From: Rutpela maculata
Lineage: Eukaryota; Arthropoda; Insecta; Coleoptera; Cerambycidae
Length of the DNA stretch: 64,000 nucleotides
Assembly (NCBI GenBank): GCA_936432065.2
Contig: OW386285.2
Span: 369,025,249-369,089,248, forward strand
Direction: 5' to 3'
Positions 24,281-36,421 of the stretch are shown in pieces; position 1 is the first letter of the stretch; every line of letters starts with the position of its first letter. Both the position numbers and the translations under genes were made by a program. The notes beneath the pieces were generated by a model that had not been told where the DNA came from, made no database searches, and saw nothing but the letters and a program-made list of their open reading frames with translations.

Positions 24281-24914
24281 AATTAGCGGAAAAGATTATA
24301 ATGTGAAAGTTAAGCCTTAAAACAAAACTAGATTTCGCACTTAACGATCTCATATAACAAGTACGAAGGTAACAAGCCATAACGTTAAATGAAGTGACCT
24401 TGACCTCCAAATACAGCGTGATATATGATGTATGTCGGGTAACCTTATTGCTCGATTGTACATATAATGATGGCGCTGATTGAAATATTATTTCATAAGC
24501 GATAATCGTCAATTTCAAATTAGTTTTATAATGCTACAGCTTTTGATCATAATTTTAAGGAATTTTGTCTACATTGATAATAACAAAGCATTTAATATTT
24601 TCATTTGATGTCTTGGAACAAAATCTCAGCAGTACTTATAACACAATCTGTCATTTGACCCGTGAATAATTCCTACAAGAATTATTTTTTAATGATGCAT
24701 AGGGGATTGCCACAATCTTGTTTTCCACAAAAATATCGTGGTCGCTACAGCCGTCATATTGGACAAATTTGGGCCAAATCGGTCTTCTCAGTTATCCTCT
24801 TTCCTATTAATACATGATTTATAGCCGCCAGAAAGGCGAAAATTTGATCTTCACTGCAAAATTTTCCAATTATCTCCGTCCCTATTATTCCTACGTGGAA
24901 ACAGGGCTACTACT
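24281..24914. other. Noncoding DNA
   Basis: No gene or repeat boundary is visible apart from TACGTGGAA at 24,892-24,900, which recurs at 26,840-26,848 on the far side of the following foldback element and may be its target duplication. Confidence 0.4.
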
Positions 24915-26835
24915 GGAGCGGATCTGGCGAGAAAAAGAGGAGTTTTGAAACCAACTTTTTTTAATTTTTTTGACAATTCGGTTACACGCGTTCTCTTTTA
25001 TCATGTTATCAACTTAGTTCAGCTTAATCACACGGGGTGGTGGAGGAATTCGCATTTAAAATTCGCAAAGACACGTTTTTCCACGATAACTTTGTTATTA
25101 TTGACCTGACGAAAAAAAAGTAAAATTAAAAATTGAAGATCTCGCGGAAGCGCATAATCTGGTCTCAAATTGAACGGTAACTTTTCGTGAAAAACTTTTT
25201 TGAAAATACTCGTTTTTTTGCCCTAACACTAATACACAAAAAAGTAATTCCTTAGTTTTTTTACGAAAAAAAGAAGTTAGAGGTATGAGATTTTTTTGAG
25301 GTAGGTGAAATAGATAAGAATTGATGGAGCCGGAGGATTGGGGTGGTGGCCCAATTAGGGGAGGAGAGGGAGGTAGGGAAAGGAAAATGATTCAACCCCC
25401 TCGAACTTTTTTCCCTGTCGTGCGATTTTCAAAAACCAAAATGGAGTTTATTCGTTATTACGTCTAATATTTTACTGAATAATTTTTAAAAATTTTTTCA
25501 AATAAACAAACTTGTGGGAGGGGAAAAACGTTTTGCATTTTTTTTAATGCGTTTTTGAGTACGAAGGAAAGGGCTCAGAAGAGAAATTTTTTACAGGTAA
25601 GCGAGATTTTTTTTATCTTTAATTTAAAAAACAAATTATTACAATTCAAGCAATAGGAAGGGAGAGAGGGGGCATAATGCGTTTGCGGGAAGAAAAGGTT
25701 AAGGAAAAGGGATAGGGACTTCTGAGCTTAATATTCGAATATATAAATCTTTTTTCCATCTTAATATTTTATCAGTCTACCCTCCATCAAATATCAAACT
25801 TATTATAAATAATTATTTAACACCGTCACGAGTTTTCGCGGCGCATTTCTCTAGTTTTAGGTGTGTATTGGATATATATAACAATTATTTTTCCGCTTAA
25901 CTCGCTCTAACTCAAAAACTGCACAATGGATTACTCTCCAAATTTTTATCGTGTTATCACTATATATTTGTTAACATAATGTGTTAATATGTAGGTCAAA
26001 TTTTAATAAGTGTAGAAAGCATTATTTTTTTTCTAAGGCTATGTCGAAAATTTGCAGTCTCAAATGTAACATGCGGGAAACTTTTTTATTTTTCGAAATA
26101 GATACCAAGTGTATCGAGAAGTAACGAAGATAAAAGATGGATATAACTTTTTTATTTGAAACTTTTTTTTTGCAGTACCTGGCCAACAATCACTCATTTG
26201 CAATTTTCTTGAAAACTGCTAATTCTAGAAAAAAAAGTTGTTTATTTGAAAAAAAAATTAAAAAAAAACATTCAGTCAAATATTAGACGTAATAACGAAT
26301 AAATTCCATTTTGGTTTTTGAAAATCGCACGACAGGGAAAAAAGTTCGAGGGGGTTGAATAATTTTCCTTTCCCTACCTCCCTCTCCTCCCCTAATTGGC
26401 CCACTGCCCCAATCCTCCGGCTTCATCAATTCTTATCTATTTCACCTACCTCAAAAACATCTCATCCCACTAACTTCTTTTTTTGTAAAAAATATTAAGG
26501 AATTACTTTTATGTGTATTAGTGTTAGAGCAAAAAAAACGAGTATTTTCAAAAAAAAATTTTCACGAAAAGTTACCGTCCGATTTGAAAAAAAAATTACC
26601 AGATTATGTCCTTCCGTGAAATCTTCAATTTTTAATTTTACTTTTTTTTCGTCAGGTCAATAATAAAAAAGTTAACGTGGAAAAACCTGTTTTTACGAAT
26701 TTTAAATGCGAATTCCTCCGCCACCCCGTGTGATTAAGCTGAACTAAGTTGGTAAAATGATAAGAGAACGTGTGTAACCGAATTGTCAAAAAAATTTAAA
26801 AAAAGTTGGTTTCATTTCAAAACCAGATCCGCTCC
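24915..26835. mobile_element. Foldback element, copy 2, uninterrupted
   Basis: Ends GGAGCGGATCTGG and CCAGATCCGCTCC are perfect inverted copies, and the arms of about 600 bp (24,915-25,560 and about 26,200-26,835) mirror each other through blocks such as TTCCTTAGTTTTTTTACG and GAGGGAGGTAGGGAAAGG. A 9-bp TACGTGGAA flanks it at 24,892-24,900 and 26,840-26,848; if this is the target duplication, the element is slightly longer (24,901-26,839), and 9 bp would fit a Mutator-like origin. The loop holds no coding capacity. Confidence 0.8.
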
Positions 26836-26849
26836 GCTATACGTGGAAG

Positions 26850-27090
26850 CAAGCTGTAGCCTAGCGGCGCGTGAAAGGGTATGAGGAGCGCCGCGAGCTC
26901 ATTCCACGCCATCCGCTTATCGGTTTTTTTTCTAATCTTGCCCCCCGGTCATCAATTCTCGTTTGCGCCCTCCGCTCGTCAAAAATGTTTTTGCAATTTG
27001 CTCCCCATCTTGCGCCCCTCAAAATGTTTTTCCATTTTTCTAAGTATTCATGTATTTTACTAATATACATTTCATAATATAATATCCAAA
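26850..27090. other. GC-richer spacer
   Basis: Contains CGCCGCGAGC and repeated CGCCCTCCGCTCGTCAA-type words. Short frames open on both strands carry no recognisable domain. Confidence 0.35.
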
Positions 27091-27099
27091 CGTGGAAAT

Positions 27100-29040
27100 A
27101 TGATTTTAGTTCGGCTTCAGCGGGGAAGGGGCACTGTGCAGCAGGTCGTCAGGATCGTGAATGACGTCAAGGTACAATGCAATCTCGGAAAGAGCACCGT
27201 CATGGTGCTCCTCGATATTAAGAGAGCCTTCGATACCGTGTGGATCCCGGGACTGCTCCATAAACTGAACTCATTGGACTTCCCCATGCACATAACGAAA
27301 CTTATTCACTCTTTTCCTGACAGGTAGTTCACTGCAGGTCAGGGTGAATAATAAACTATCAACTCGGTGGGACATTCGCGCGGGAGTCTCCCAGGAGTAG
27401 AGATGGGCACGTGACGTGAATTTCACCGTGTCACGCCGTGTCACGGCGTGAGCGTGTACATTTAAGGTACCAAATCACGGAAGATTTCGTGAGTGTGCGT
27501 GAGTCAAAAGATCCCGTGCGTGAGCGTGCGTGAGTTTGCCTTAACATATATCAGTCGTGCGTGAGTGTGCGTGAGCTAAAGGTTTAAAGTCGTGAGCGTG
27601 CGTGAGCGTGAGTCAAAATCGACTCACGCGCCCATCTCTACCCAGGAGTCGTGCCTGTCACCAAAGTTATACAACTTCCTAATTCCCGGAGTTCTAGAAT
27701 TCAAACCTTGCCAAGTAAGTCGACGACACGGCCATGTACGTACACTCGCACAACGCACAGGCAGCTAACATGCTGCTGAAAGCGCACATGGCCCATGCCG
27801 CGGCGTATTACAAGTTGAGGATTCGGATCAACGCAGAGAAGTCCGAATCGATTCTCTTCACGCGCCGTTTCACCGAAAACAGGATTTTAACACCACTTAC
27901 GATCGGGGGTCGTCAAATTTCAATCAAACGGTGCGTTGAAGTATCTGTTAACTTGGACAAGCGACTGACGTTCAACATCCACGAGACTGTACACAAGGTC
28001 TACTCCATGTCCGAAAATTTGTATCCGCTCCTGGAAAGGGGTGGCGGACTCAACAAAACAAAACTCAAATACAAAATTATTGTATAAGATGGTGATCAGG
28101 ACGGCCATCACATACGCGGCACCGGTGTGGTGCAGCATACCGGCTACGACAATGAAAAAACTTCGAGTTCCCGAACACAAATTTATGCGCCTCATTTCTG
28201 ATTCCGGCAGATGCACCACCCTCAGAAATTTATATGATCGTTGCCACGACATAACGCCATTAGCAGACTATGTCCAAGAAATCTCCCAAAAATTCTACCA
28301 ATTCAAACTGGGCGATAGTCCGCTAACCCGCAACGTAACACGAATCAGACAGCATAATGCGATTTTTGATATCCGACATCCCCTACCATACCAGGCGTTG
28401 CCTATTTTTCGGCAACCTCTCTAGACACACTTTCCTATACGACAACTGCTTGTTTCCCCCTATTTAATCTACGTTAAAACCTACAACCAACCTCTTTCTT
28501 ATTCCCTCTAGTTGTTTTTACCTTTTTGGTCTTTTGTCCCTTTTTGTCTATAAATTCAGCCTTGACCAGTAAATTCTTAACAAACCAAAATATTTCACAT
28601 AACACCATACCTTTTTAACTATCCACGACATTTCCCTGGCGTCAGGAATACCACCATGGTGGAATTGTTTCGAAAGGGTTTTTTCGTTTAGTTCTGTTTT
28701 CCAGTGCCAGCAAGCGTTTGCGTTGTGCGTGAAATCGCTAGTTTTTAAAGTTTTTAGTTTTTAATTATTTTTAAGTACCCTTGTGTATTGCGTTACACAA
28801 TACCGTTAATTTTAAGCGTTTTTTTCTATTAGGTCTGACTTTTAACTTACTCATTAATATTGTCATAGCCAAACCGGACTCGCTCCGCCCAGCCTCACAC
28901 CCACCTCGACGGTGTACGCCGTGGTTGTCTGACTGGCTCCGGGTCGGACTCTGGAATGGCGCACTAAATTTAAGGCATTTTAAACAACTATATTAATTAA
29001 TAATAACATCTTTTAAAGAAAATAAAGCCGGTAAAACCCA
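27100..29040 (+). pseudogene. 5-prime-truncated Jockey-like LINE
   Basis: Reverse transcriptase motifs can be read in order but in different frames. At 27,110-27,327: RGRGTVQQVVRIV, then LLDIKRAFDTVWIPGLLHKL with the catalytic D. At about 27,375 the RAGVSQE segment (normally RAGVPQGS) is split by a hAT MITE and resumes as a PKLYNFLIPG-like stretch near 27,660. At 27,734-28,087: RIRINAEKSESILFTRR and the thumb region. At 28,041-28,424: the C-terminal part with TAITYAAPVW and RNLYDRCHDITPLADYV. No YADD box survives in one frame. A 3-prime UTR follows to AATAAAGCCGGTAAAAC near 29,025. This is a dead copy; target-site duplications were not found. Confidence 0.8.
27398..27640. mobile_element. hAT-type MITE in the LINE
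   Basis: 243 bp with inverted ends TAGAGATGGGC(A/G)CGTGA and a perfect 8-bp target duplication CCCAGGAG (27,390-27,397 and 27,641-27,648). The interior is packed with CGTGAGCGTG-type repeats. Removing it restores a continuous LINE reading across the site, so it inserted after the LINE. Confidence 0.92.
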
Positions 29041-29049
29041 GGAATATTG

Positions 29050-30005
29050 TACCTACTACTTTCATGCAAGATATTAGTATGAATCAATCACTAAAAATAA
29101 TTTTGGTCTCTTCTTTTAATCTCGTACATCTAGTTTTTGTCAATTTCCCTAAATAAAAAAAATCTCGCAGGCTATATTTTTCAATACGCCGCTCCGACGG
29201 CGTAGAGGTTCATGCGATAGTTCTTTCTAAAATGTCTGTAAATATTAGATGTGCTTTGACTGAACTGTTACACTGAATCACTGTGAGCTAGACTTTAAAG
29301 AAAGAATATATTTTTAGCTCATGTTTTGTGGGAAAAAACGCAAGTTATATTTTAAAAATTCAGTTTTTCAAAGGTGAAATTTGCGAATTGAGGGTTAAAG
29401 GGAATCACCTATTTTTATGCGCCCTCCGGATTTGTATTCAGCAGAAAATTTTACATCGAATACACTCTTCAGCTATATGTCTGACAGATACTTACGACTA
29501 AAAGATAAACATCTCCAGAATCTGGCCAATGACGCGCGACGTGCCTCACATCTCGAAATCATGTATGTATCTATAAATACATTCCTTCCGTATAGTACTA
29601 ATATTTTTATTATTATATGTATAATCAATTGAATGTCGGATTTAAACGTGTTAATTTTCAGGGTTAGTTATGAGGTCATAATATTATTAAATTTAATGGT
29701 GATTATTGATGTTTATTAATATTACCATATTAATCAATAAAACAGATTATTAATTTTAATCAATTAAAATATTATTCATAAAATTTACACAAAATCATTC
29801 TGAAATTAAAGCTGTATACTGGTATTTAATGGTTCGGTAATTAGCAGTAATAAACAGAATGATTAAATTCATATATACTGTGTATCTTTTGTGTGGTTAA
29901 TAAATATTATTATTATCTAATAATACACATTATACCTATTTGATTTAATCAAATAGGTACAGGGTGTTCCAGTTAAAGGGTTACGCTCCATTTTTCTAGG
30001 TAGTT
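29050..30005. other. AT-rich spacer
   Basis: A 71-codon + strand frame at 29,417-29,632 ends in a sequence that could act as a splice donor (ATGTATGT) but matches no family I know. An inverted AATAGGTA pair lies at about 29,935-29,960. Nothing else is visible. Confidence 0.35.
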
Positions 30006-30329
30006 TTACTTCCACATCCAGTGGAAGTATAGTAACGACAAAAAATTTTTATTCAAATAGGCTTGAAATGTCGAGATTTTAAGTTTGAGCGAAAAAAAAA
30101 TTTCTGTCTGTCTGTCGGTCTGTAACTTTTTTTGTATGCACGTTTACTCTGGAACCGTTTATTGGAACCGGATATTGAAATTTGGTACACATATATACTT
30201 TAACGAGATTGGAACTAGATTATATTTTCATCTTGTTCCGTCGAAGGGTTGGGGGGTAAATTGGGGTAAACTTGGGGTAAATAGGTAAATTAAGCAGGTA
30301 AGAGTCCATAAAATTGGTATTTAGTATAC
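30006..30329 (+). mobile_element. DINE/HINE-like element, copy D, 3-prime truncated
   Basis: The hairpin end ACTTCCACATCCAGTGGAAG and the CTGTCTGTCTGTCGGTCTGT microsatellite are clear. Homology stops at TTTAGTATA, where TACAGCGTGTCG, the same end motif as the element at 11,202, begins. Confidence 0.75.
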
Positions 30330-30461
30330 AGCGTGTCGCACTTTTCATGCTTATCCAGCTTATCTGATATCCGAATTTTTTGAAATTTTGGTGGTGAATA
30401 TATAACTATAAAGCGAGTCTTTAGACGTAACCGCATTTGATTTTAGTCAGAGGCGTCCGAT

Positions 30462-31197
30462 TCTAGGATGTAGACAGGGGGTCGATTTTCAAAAAAAAAG
30501 TATTAGCGATTTTTTTAGAAAAAAACTAGTAAGATATTCTTAATCAGCACCTTTAGAAACCCATTTGTACAAGATTACATCGTAGTGGGTTCAAAGGTGT
30601 TTGAGATAGGGGCCGCCAAAAAAGCAATTTTTTGAATTAAAAATATTTTTTATCTGCAAAACGGATTCTCAAATGAAAAAAACTATTCTTCATTTTTTGT
30701 TCAGAATAATGTATTGTATTAGTTTGAGGTGATTTTACAACAAAATAATTATTTAATATAAATGAAACAAAAATAAATAAATAAATAAATAAAACCAATT
30801 GACACTCGCAATAACTTTTCATGGCTTACTTAGGTCTTTATTGAAGATTATTCGTTAGAAAAATGTTAAGCATGTACTAATTAACATTCTTTCCTTATTA
30901 AATAAATAATTATTTTATTGTAAAATCAACTCAGACTAGTACAATACATTATTCTGAACAAAAAATTAAGAATAGTTTTTTTTCATTTGAGAATCCGTTT
31001 TGCAGATAAAAAATATTTTTAATTCAAAAAATTGCTTTTTGGCGGCCCCTATCTCAAACACCTTTGAACCCACTACGATGTAATCTTGTACAAATGGGTT
31101 TCTAAAGGTGCTGATTAAGAATGTCTTACTAGTTTTTTTTCTAAAAAAATCGCTAATACTTTTTTTTTGAAAATCGACCCCCTGTCTACATCCTAGA
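30462..31197. repeat. Long hairpin, arms of about 295 bp
   Basis: 30,462-30,757 and 30,899-31,197 are inverted copies with very few differences, from TCTAGGATGTAGACAGGGGG outward to AATAATTATTT around a loop of about 140 bp. The minus-strand open frames inside are by-products of the symmetry. Confidence 0.88.
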
Positions 31198-31607
31198 TGC
31201 CGCCAAGGGACAAACAACTGAACATCAAAGGAAAAAGTTTTGGCCGAAAAATCAATTTTTTTGGAAAATTCAAAATGGCAGATTTTTTATTTTCCTAATG
31301 AACTATAAACAGAAATAAAAAATAATCTGTGGTATGAGTATGGATTTTACGATGGCAACGGATGGGCTGCGGTGGAAGAATATGAAAGAGGAAAACTTAA
31401 TTCGCAATAAGTTCCGAATCATTGAAGAAAAAAGAAATCATTATCTTTTCACAAGTTTCAAGTCGCCGAGTCACGTTAATATTATCAAAGAAGAATATGG
31501 CTTTGAGAGGATGCGGTTTATTTTTTAATCACTTTGTATGTCAACCTTACGAGTGATGTCTTTATTACTCCTCATTAGTCCTAAGAATGGGCAGATCGCG
31601 TTTAAAG
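31198..31607. other. Spacer with one unassigned open frame
   Basis: A 64-codon + strand frame at 31,334-31,528 is lysine- and glutamate-rich (for example RWKNMKEENLIRNKFRIIEE). I do not recognise it, and there is no splice or promoter signal to support it. Confidence 0.3.
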
Positions 31608-32206
31608 AAAAAACCGCTGTCCAAGGAATAATTTCTTCCACGTCCAGATTTGCTATCCAAGTCTCACAATGAGAAAAATTTGTTTATGGAACTTTAATAA
31701 TATAATATTTGAAGTGATCTACCCCAACAATCCATAAAACGAAATGCCACATCGGTAGTGGGAGTGGGAGTGGACGAAGTAAAAAAAAAAAATTTAGCCC
31801 TTTGGTTCTTGTACACACACTAAATCACAATTTTATTTTTTTCACTCCTTTTAGCAATGAGGTAGGTGTGGTAGTGGAGACCTTTTTGAGACCTTAGCTT
31901 CTCTTATATATACTAAATAACAATTTTACGAACGCTTACTTGCTGATTTACCTACCCCCATTCACCCCAATTTACCCACCAGCCCTTCAACGGAAAATGA
32001 TCAAACTATAATCTAGTTCCACATCTCGTTAAAACATCTTAAACGGTTCCAAACTAATCGTGCGACCAAAAAAAAGTTACAGATAGACACATTTTTTTTT
32101 TTTGTTCAAACTTAAAATCTCGACGTTGCATGACATTCTAAGCCTATTTGAACAATAAAAATTTCATTTTTTTGCGTTACTATATTTCCACTGGATGTGA
32201 AAATAA
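31608..32206 (-). mobile_element. DINE/HINE-like element, copy E
   Basis: Both ends present: AAACCGCTGTCCAAGGAATA at the left, then the diverged inner repeat CTTCCACGTCCAG, and the hairpin end TTTCCACTGGATGTGAAA at the right. The microsatellite is nearly lost. Confidence 0.75.
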
Positions 32207-32260
32207 TTTGGAGTCTTGTCACACCATGAATGTTCACTGGCGTTAAGTTTTCCATAATTA

Positions 32261-32810
32261 ATTACTTCCATATCCTGTGGAAGTATAGTAACGACAAAAA
32301 AATTTTGAAAATTTTTATTGTTCAAATAGGCTTAGGATGTCATGAAACGTCCAGATTTTAAGTTTGAGCGAAAAAAAAAAATTCTGTCTGTCTGTCGGTC
32401 TGTAAATTTTTGTGCGCACGATTACTCTGGAACCGTTTAAGATATTGACTTGAAATTTGGTACACTTATGTATTTTAACGGGATCTGGAACCAGATTTTC
32501 ATCTTATTCCGTCGACGGGTTGGGGGGTAAATGGGAGGTAAATAGGTAAGAGTCCATAAAATTGGCATTTAGTATATACAAGAGAAGCTAAGGTCTTAAA
32601 CATTTTTTGGCATTAGCCACACTCATTACCAACTTTATTAAAGGGGATGAAAAAAATTGTGATTTAGTGTATGTACAAGAACCAAAAGCTTCAAAATATT
32701 TTTTTATTTCATCCACCCCCACCCCACTACCGATGTGGGGTATCGTTTTATGGGTTCTTGGGTAGACGATTTCAAATATTATATTATTAAAAGTTCCATA
32801 AACAATTATT
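32261..32810 (+). mobile_element. DINE/HINE-like element, copy F, 3-prime truncated
   Basis: Starts ATTACTTCCATATCCTGTGG (hairpin with two changes) and runs to AACAATTATTATTATTATAT, lacking the subterminal inverted repeat. It lies 54 bp after copy E in the opposite orientation. Confidence 0.75.
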
Positions 32811-34071
32811 ATTATTATATTATTTTACTCTCTTTCATATATTCCCATTCATAACGAATTTTAGTGACTACGACTAGAATTTCTAAACAATTTTACATAC
32901 TTATGCTCCAAAGGGCTAATTCTGTGAGGGGAATAAATGTCAGATAAATATCATAACATTAAGGTTAAGGAATTGCTTTCTAAATGGAGGAAAATTAGGG
33001 TAATAATAAGAAAATGACACCACAAACTAGGATAGCACTACTACATTATAAATGATACAGTAAACATTAATTTTTCCACATATTGTATAGGAACAAAATT
33101 GTAGAAAATTTTATGCACTGTTTATGTTTTTTGTGTCTTAAATTGTTCCTTAGGCTTTAATCTTTATGAAAAACATTATCCTCAAGGATCGGGGGGGTGC
33201 ACGGACAGTTAGGGTGGGCTCCCGCAGTATTACATTTTATACTGAATTTTATAATTTATTTTTTAAGAGCTGAATCATTTATCTGGAAAATGGTAACTCC
33301 TACCCAAATATTGTATAGGAACAAAATTGTAGAAAATTTTATGCACTTTGTTTTTTGTGCAGAAAGTTTTCTCTATCTTTTTTAGTTTTTATGTAAAATG
33401 GCAAAAACCATATTTGCAATTTTTTTTAAACGGACGCCATTTTGAAAGTGCAGCCATTTTTTTATGGACATGTCTTAAATTGTTCCTTAGGCTTTAATCT
33501 TTATGAAAAACATTGTCCCCAAGGATCGGGGTGCACGGATACTTAGGGTGGGCTCCCGTAGTATATTGTTTAAAAAACCGATCAGTAAATATAAAACATG
33601 AAACATTTTAAGAAAAATGATGTACATAAAGCATATATCCTTTGATAAGATTGTACAAAAACGATAACAGCGCGTTGTATTCTGAACGAGTGTTTTGCAA
33701 ACCATCATCAGGAGATTGGTAAATTGCAAATGTAGCAATTATACCCAGGGCCGTGTAGAGCTGGTGTGCGAGGTGTGCACCGTATATTTTTAGGGGCGGC
33801 GGCGGGCGGCCGGATAAACGATCCATGCGTTTTTTAATATGATTAGGTCAGAGCAATTTTCAGCGTCTTATCTAGGGCAGGGCAACAATTTTTATTTTCG
33901 AGGGCATGCTTGCTGAACTAGGAGGTGGCATATTACATTTTCCACACCAGCAGCCAAATCTCTACAAACGGTCCTTGATTGATTGATTGATTGATTTACC
34001 ATCTAAAAAATTACATCTAGTAATAAACTAGATTTAATAAATGATATTAAACAATTTTTCTTTTGTTCTAG
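32811..34071. repeat. Spacer with a local duplication
   Basis: The blocks ATTGTATAGGAACAAAATTG (33,082 and 33,310) and CTTAAATTGTTCCTTAGG with the following 90 bp (33,136 and 33,474) occur twice, so 33,080-33,570 is a rearranged tandem duplication. A (TTGA)n run lies at 33,975-33,995. No gene is visible before the exon at 34,072. Confidence 0.55.
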
Positions 34072-34262
34072 ATCCAAGAGTAAATGGTTGGGCCATGATG
34101 TCTAGTCCGTTTCCAACGCTGTTCGTATGTATATTTTATGCGTATTTTTCAAAAGTACTAGGACCAAAACTAATGGAAAATAGGAAACCTTTTAATCTTA
34201 GGAACATATTAATTGTTTACAATTTAGTACAAACTATTTTTAGCGCTTGGATATTTTACGAG
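34072..34262 (+). CDS. Very-long-chain fatty acid elongase, internal exon A
   Basis: A host exon of an ELOVL-family enzyme, the ER membrane condensing enzyme that adds two carbons from malonyl-CoA to acyl-CoA. Upstream is TTTTCTTTTGTTCTAG (polypyrimidine tract and acceptor), downstream GTTAGT (donor). The exon encodes PRVNGWAMMSSPFPTL near the N-terminus, a membrane segment (FVCIFYAYF), the family signature LGPKLMENRKPFNL, then RNILIVYNLVQTIFSAWIFYE. The first two bases complete a split codon (probably D) and the last codon is whole, so the exon joins in phase with the one at 59,788. There are no stops or frameshifts. The start-codon exon was not found, and the HxxHH histidine box belongs to a later exon not in the window. 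Which ELOVL subtype this is cannot be decided. Confidence 0.93.
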
Positions 34263-35853
34263 GTTAGTATAAAAATATATTAAACTTATAACTATGTACG
34301 TACATAAACATTACGTACAACGTACAAACGTACATTAACACTATTTCCAATGAAAAATTGAAAATTTTCTAAGATTAATCAAATAATATAATATACATGG
34401 TTGCCGATATGAAATAGAGGCTAAAATTTTTAAATAATAATAAATGCTTTTCCTTGTACTTGCACATTAAGACGATGTTTAAGTGCTTTGGACATGAATT
34501 ATATTTTTGTAATTAGAATAAAGAAACGTCAATTCTACGGGAAAATTTGTTTAAAAATTCATAGAAATTACAATTTTCACATTTTACATAATAAGGAGGA
34601 AATAAACGGGCTTGCCTTGGATAGGGGCCCCGTGGTGAGAAGACCCCACGGGAAATTCCCCTGTAGCCCGCTTGCTCAATCCGACCCTGGATATATTTTT
34701 AAAATGACTATAGTGAAAAACCATTAGTCTAGTGACTTGCAGCTCGAAAATGCCTCGATACTTCCACTTTTGAGTAAAAGCAAATCCTTTTAACCATGCA
34801 ATGAACAAGTTAAAATAAGTAGATGTTGGAACAGACCCACCTCGGGAAATCATGCCTGCATGGGAACCTATTGTTAATAGTAGTCTATTGAAAACCCAAT
34901 ATTTCCAATATTTCTTATTCTATAACGCATTAACAAAAAAATATATAAATAATGGCAAAATTAACAAAAAAACATTCAAAAGAAAATAATGTAAGCGTAA
35001 GTTAAAAACCTAAGCTAGGCTTAGAATTATTTTTAAAATATTTTCAGATTAAAATGAATGGTATTTGTGTAATATGCAAAATGAAAACTGTTGAAAAATT
35101 AATTTGTTCTGCAAATCAAGAGTTTCTTCGAATTTTTACGGCATAATTGGGCAAAATATTTTAAATTGGGCAAAATATTTTAAAATTTTCAACGACCATT
35201 GGAAATAAATACTACAGAAATCAATTATGGAGACGGTATTAAGAATTATTTTAAAATTCATAGTGTCAGCTGTCATAAGAAATGTGCAAATTTATTTAGC
35301 AACTTAAGAGTATGATTTGCGGTAGGATACATAATATTTTCATTGATATATATGAAAAAGGTATATACGGGTGGGCGTGCACCTTTGACCAATGAAATAT
35401 GCCCAAAGGCGGAGATAAACATATTGTGTAATATAAGACAAATAGTTCAAATATATTTCTGTCGTACAGAGTCGAATTCGCGTTGGGTGCACAAGAATTT
35501 TTATTTAAAGTAATTTGACTAGGAAAACTGAATGCGGTTGTAGTGATTCCTTAGGCAGTGGTTTTTAATTAAAAGAAAAAACTATCTGTAGGTACATAAT
35601 GTATATTTACAGTGTACAGGGTGTCCTAGTTAACGCGTTATGTCCGATTTTCTCGGTAGTTTTTGAGATAAGTATTTTTTTTCCGGGGAATCGATGCCGC
35701 TAAGAAACATAATTGAACATCAAGGAAGAATTGATCGTATTATTTATGTTCTTAATTGACTATTAAAGGAAAGTAAAAAAAGGCATGTAAATTTTAAATA
35801 TCACTTCCGGTTTACATGGCAATGGCGTTCTTTTTCTTGAAAATAGAATATTA
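34263..35853. other. Start of the elongase intron
   Basis: Noncoding. Holds a 90-bp repeat at 34,770-34,858 (listed separately) and, at 35,540-35,567, an isolated DINE-like 3-prime end (GTAGTGATTCCTTAGGCAGTGG) whose body is missing. TACAGGGTGTCCTAGTTAAC at about 35,616 begins a repeat tail that recurs inverted near 39,560. Confidence 0.5.
34770..34858 (-). repeat. Inverted partner of repeat at 58.85 kb
   Basis: About 90 bp containing TTTTGAGTAAAAGCAAATCC and GACCCACCTCGGGAAATCAT. The same sequence, with roughly one change in eight, is present in inverted orientation at 58,851-58,950. The two lie about 0.5 kb and 0.8 kb from the two ends of the elongase intron. Confidence 0.85.
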
Positions 35854-36330
35854 ATTACTTCCACATCCAGTGGAAGTATAGTAACAAAAAAATTTTTGAA
35901 AATTTTTATTGTTCAGATAGGCTTAGACTGTCATGAAAGGTCGACATTTTAAGTTTCAGCGAAAAAAAATTTCTGTCTGTCTGTCGGTCTAACTTTTTTG
36001 TGCGCACGATTACTCTGGAACCGTTTAAGATATTGACTTGAAATTTGGTACACGTATGTACTTTAACGGGATCTGGAACTAGATTATATTTTCATCTTAT
36101 TCCATCGAAGGGTTGGAGAGTAAATTGGGGTAAATGGGGAGGTAAACAGGTAAATCAAGCAGGTAAGAGTCCGTAAAATTGGTATTTAGTATATATAAGA
36201 GAAGCTAAGGTCTCGAAAAATTTTTTGACATTAGCTACCCCCATTACCCCATTTTTTAAGGGGACAAAAAAAAGTGTGATTTAGTGTATGTACAAGAACC
36301 AAAAACTTCAAAATATTTTTTTACTTTATA
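35854..36330 (+). mobile_element. DINE/HINE-like element, copy G, 3-prime truncated
   Basis: Starts TTAATTACTTCCACATCCAG with a perfect terminal hairpin and ends within the AAAATATTTTTTTACTTTAT block, before the second ACC-rich region. A 90-bp unrelated spacer separates it from copy H. Confidence 0.78.
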
Positions 36331-36421
36331 GTCCAAAAATTTTTATTGAAAAATTACCAAAAATCCTCGCTATGTTGGGGTGATTTCTATTACGAATAAC
36401 TGGCAAAATAAGGATACATAT

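Noticed and set aside
29417..29632. First coding exon of the elongase
   Set aside because: It reads MRPPDLYSAENF and onward, unlike the short elongase N-terminus, and its possible donor phase does not fit exon A.
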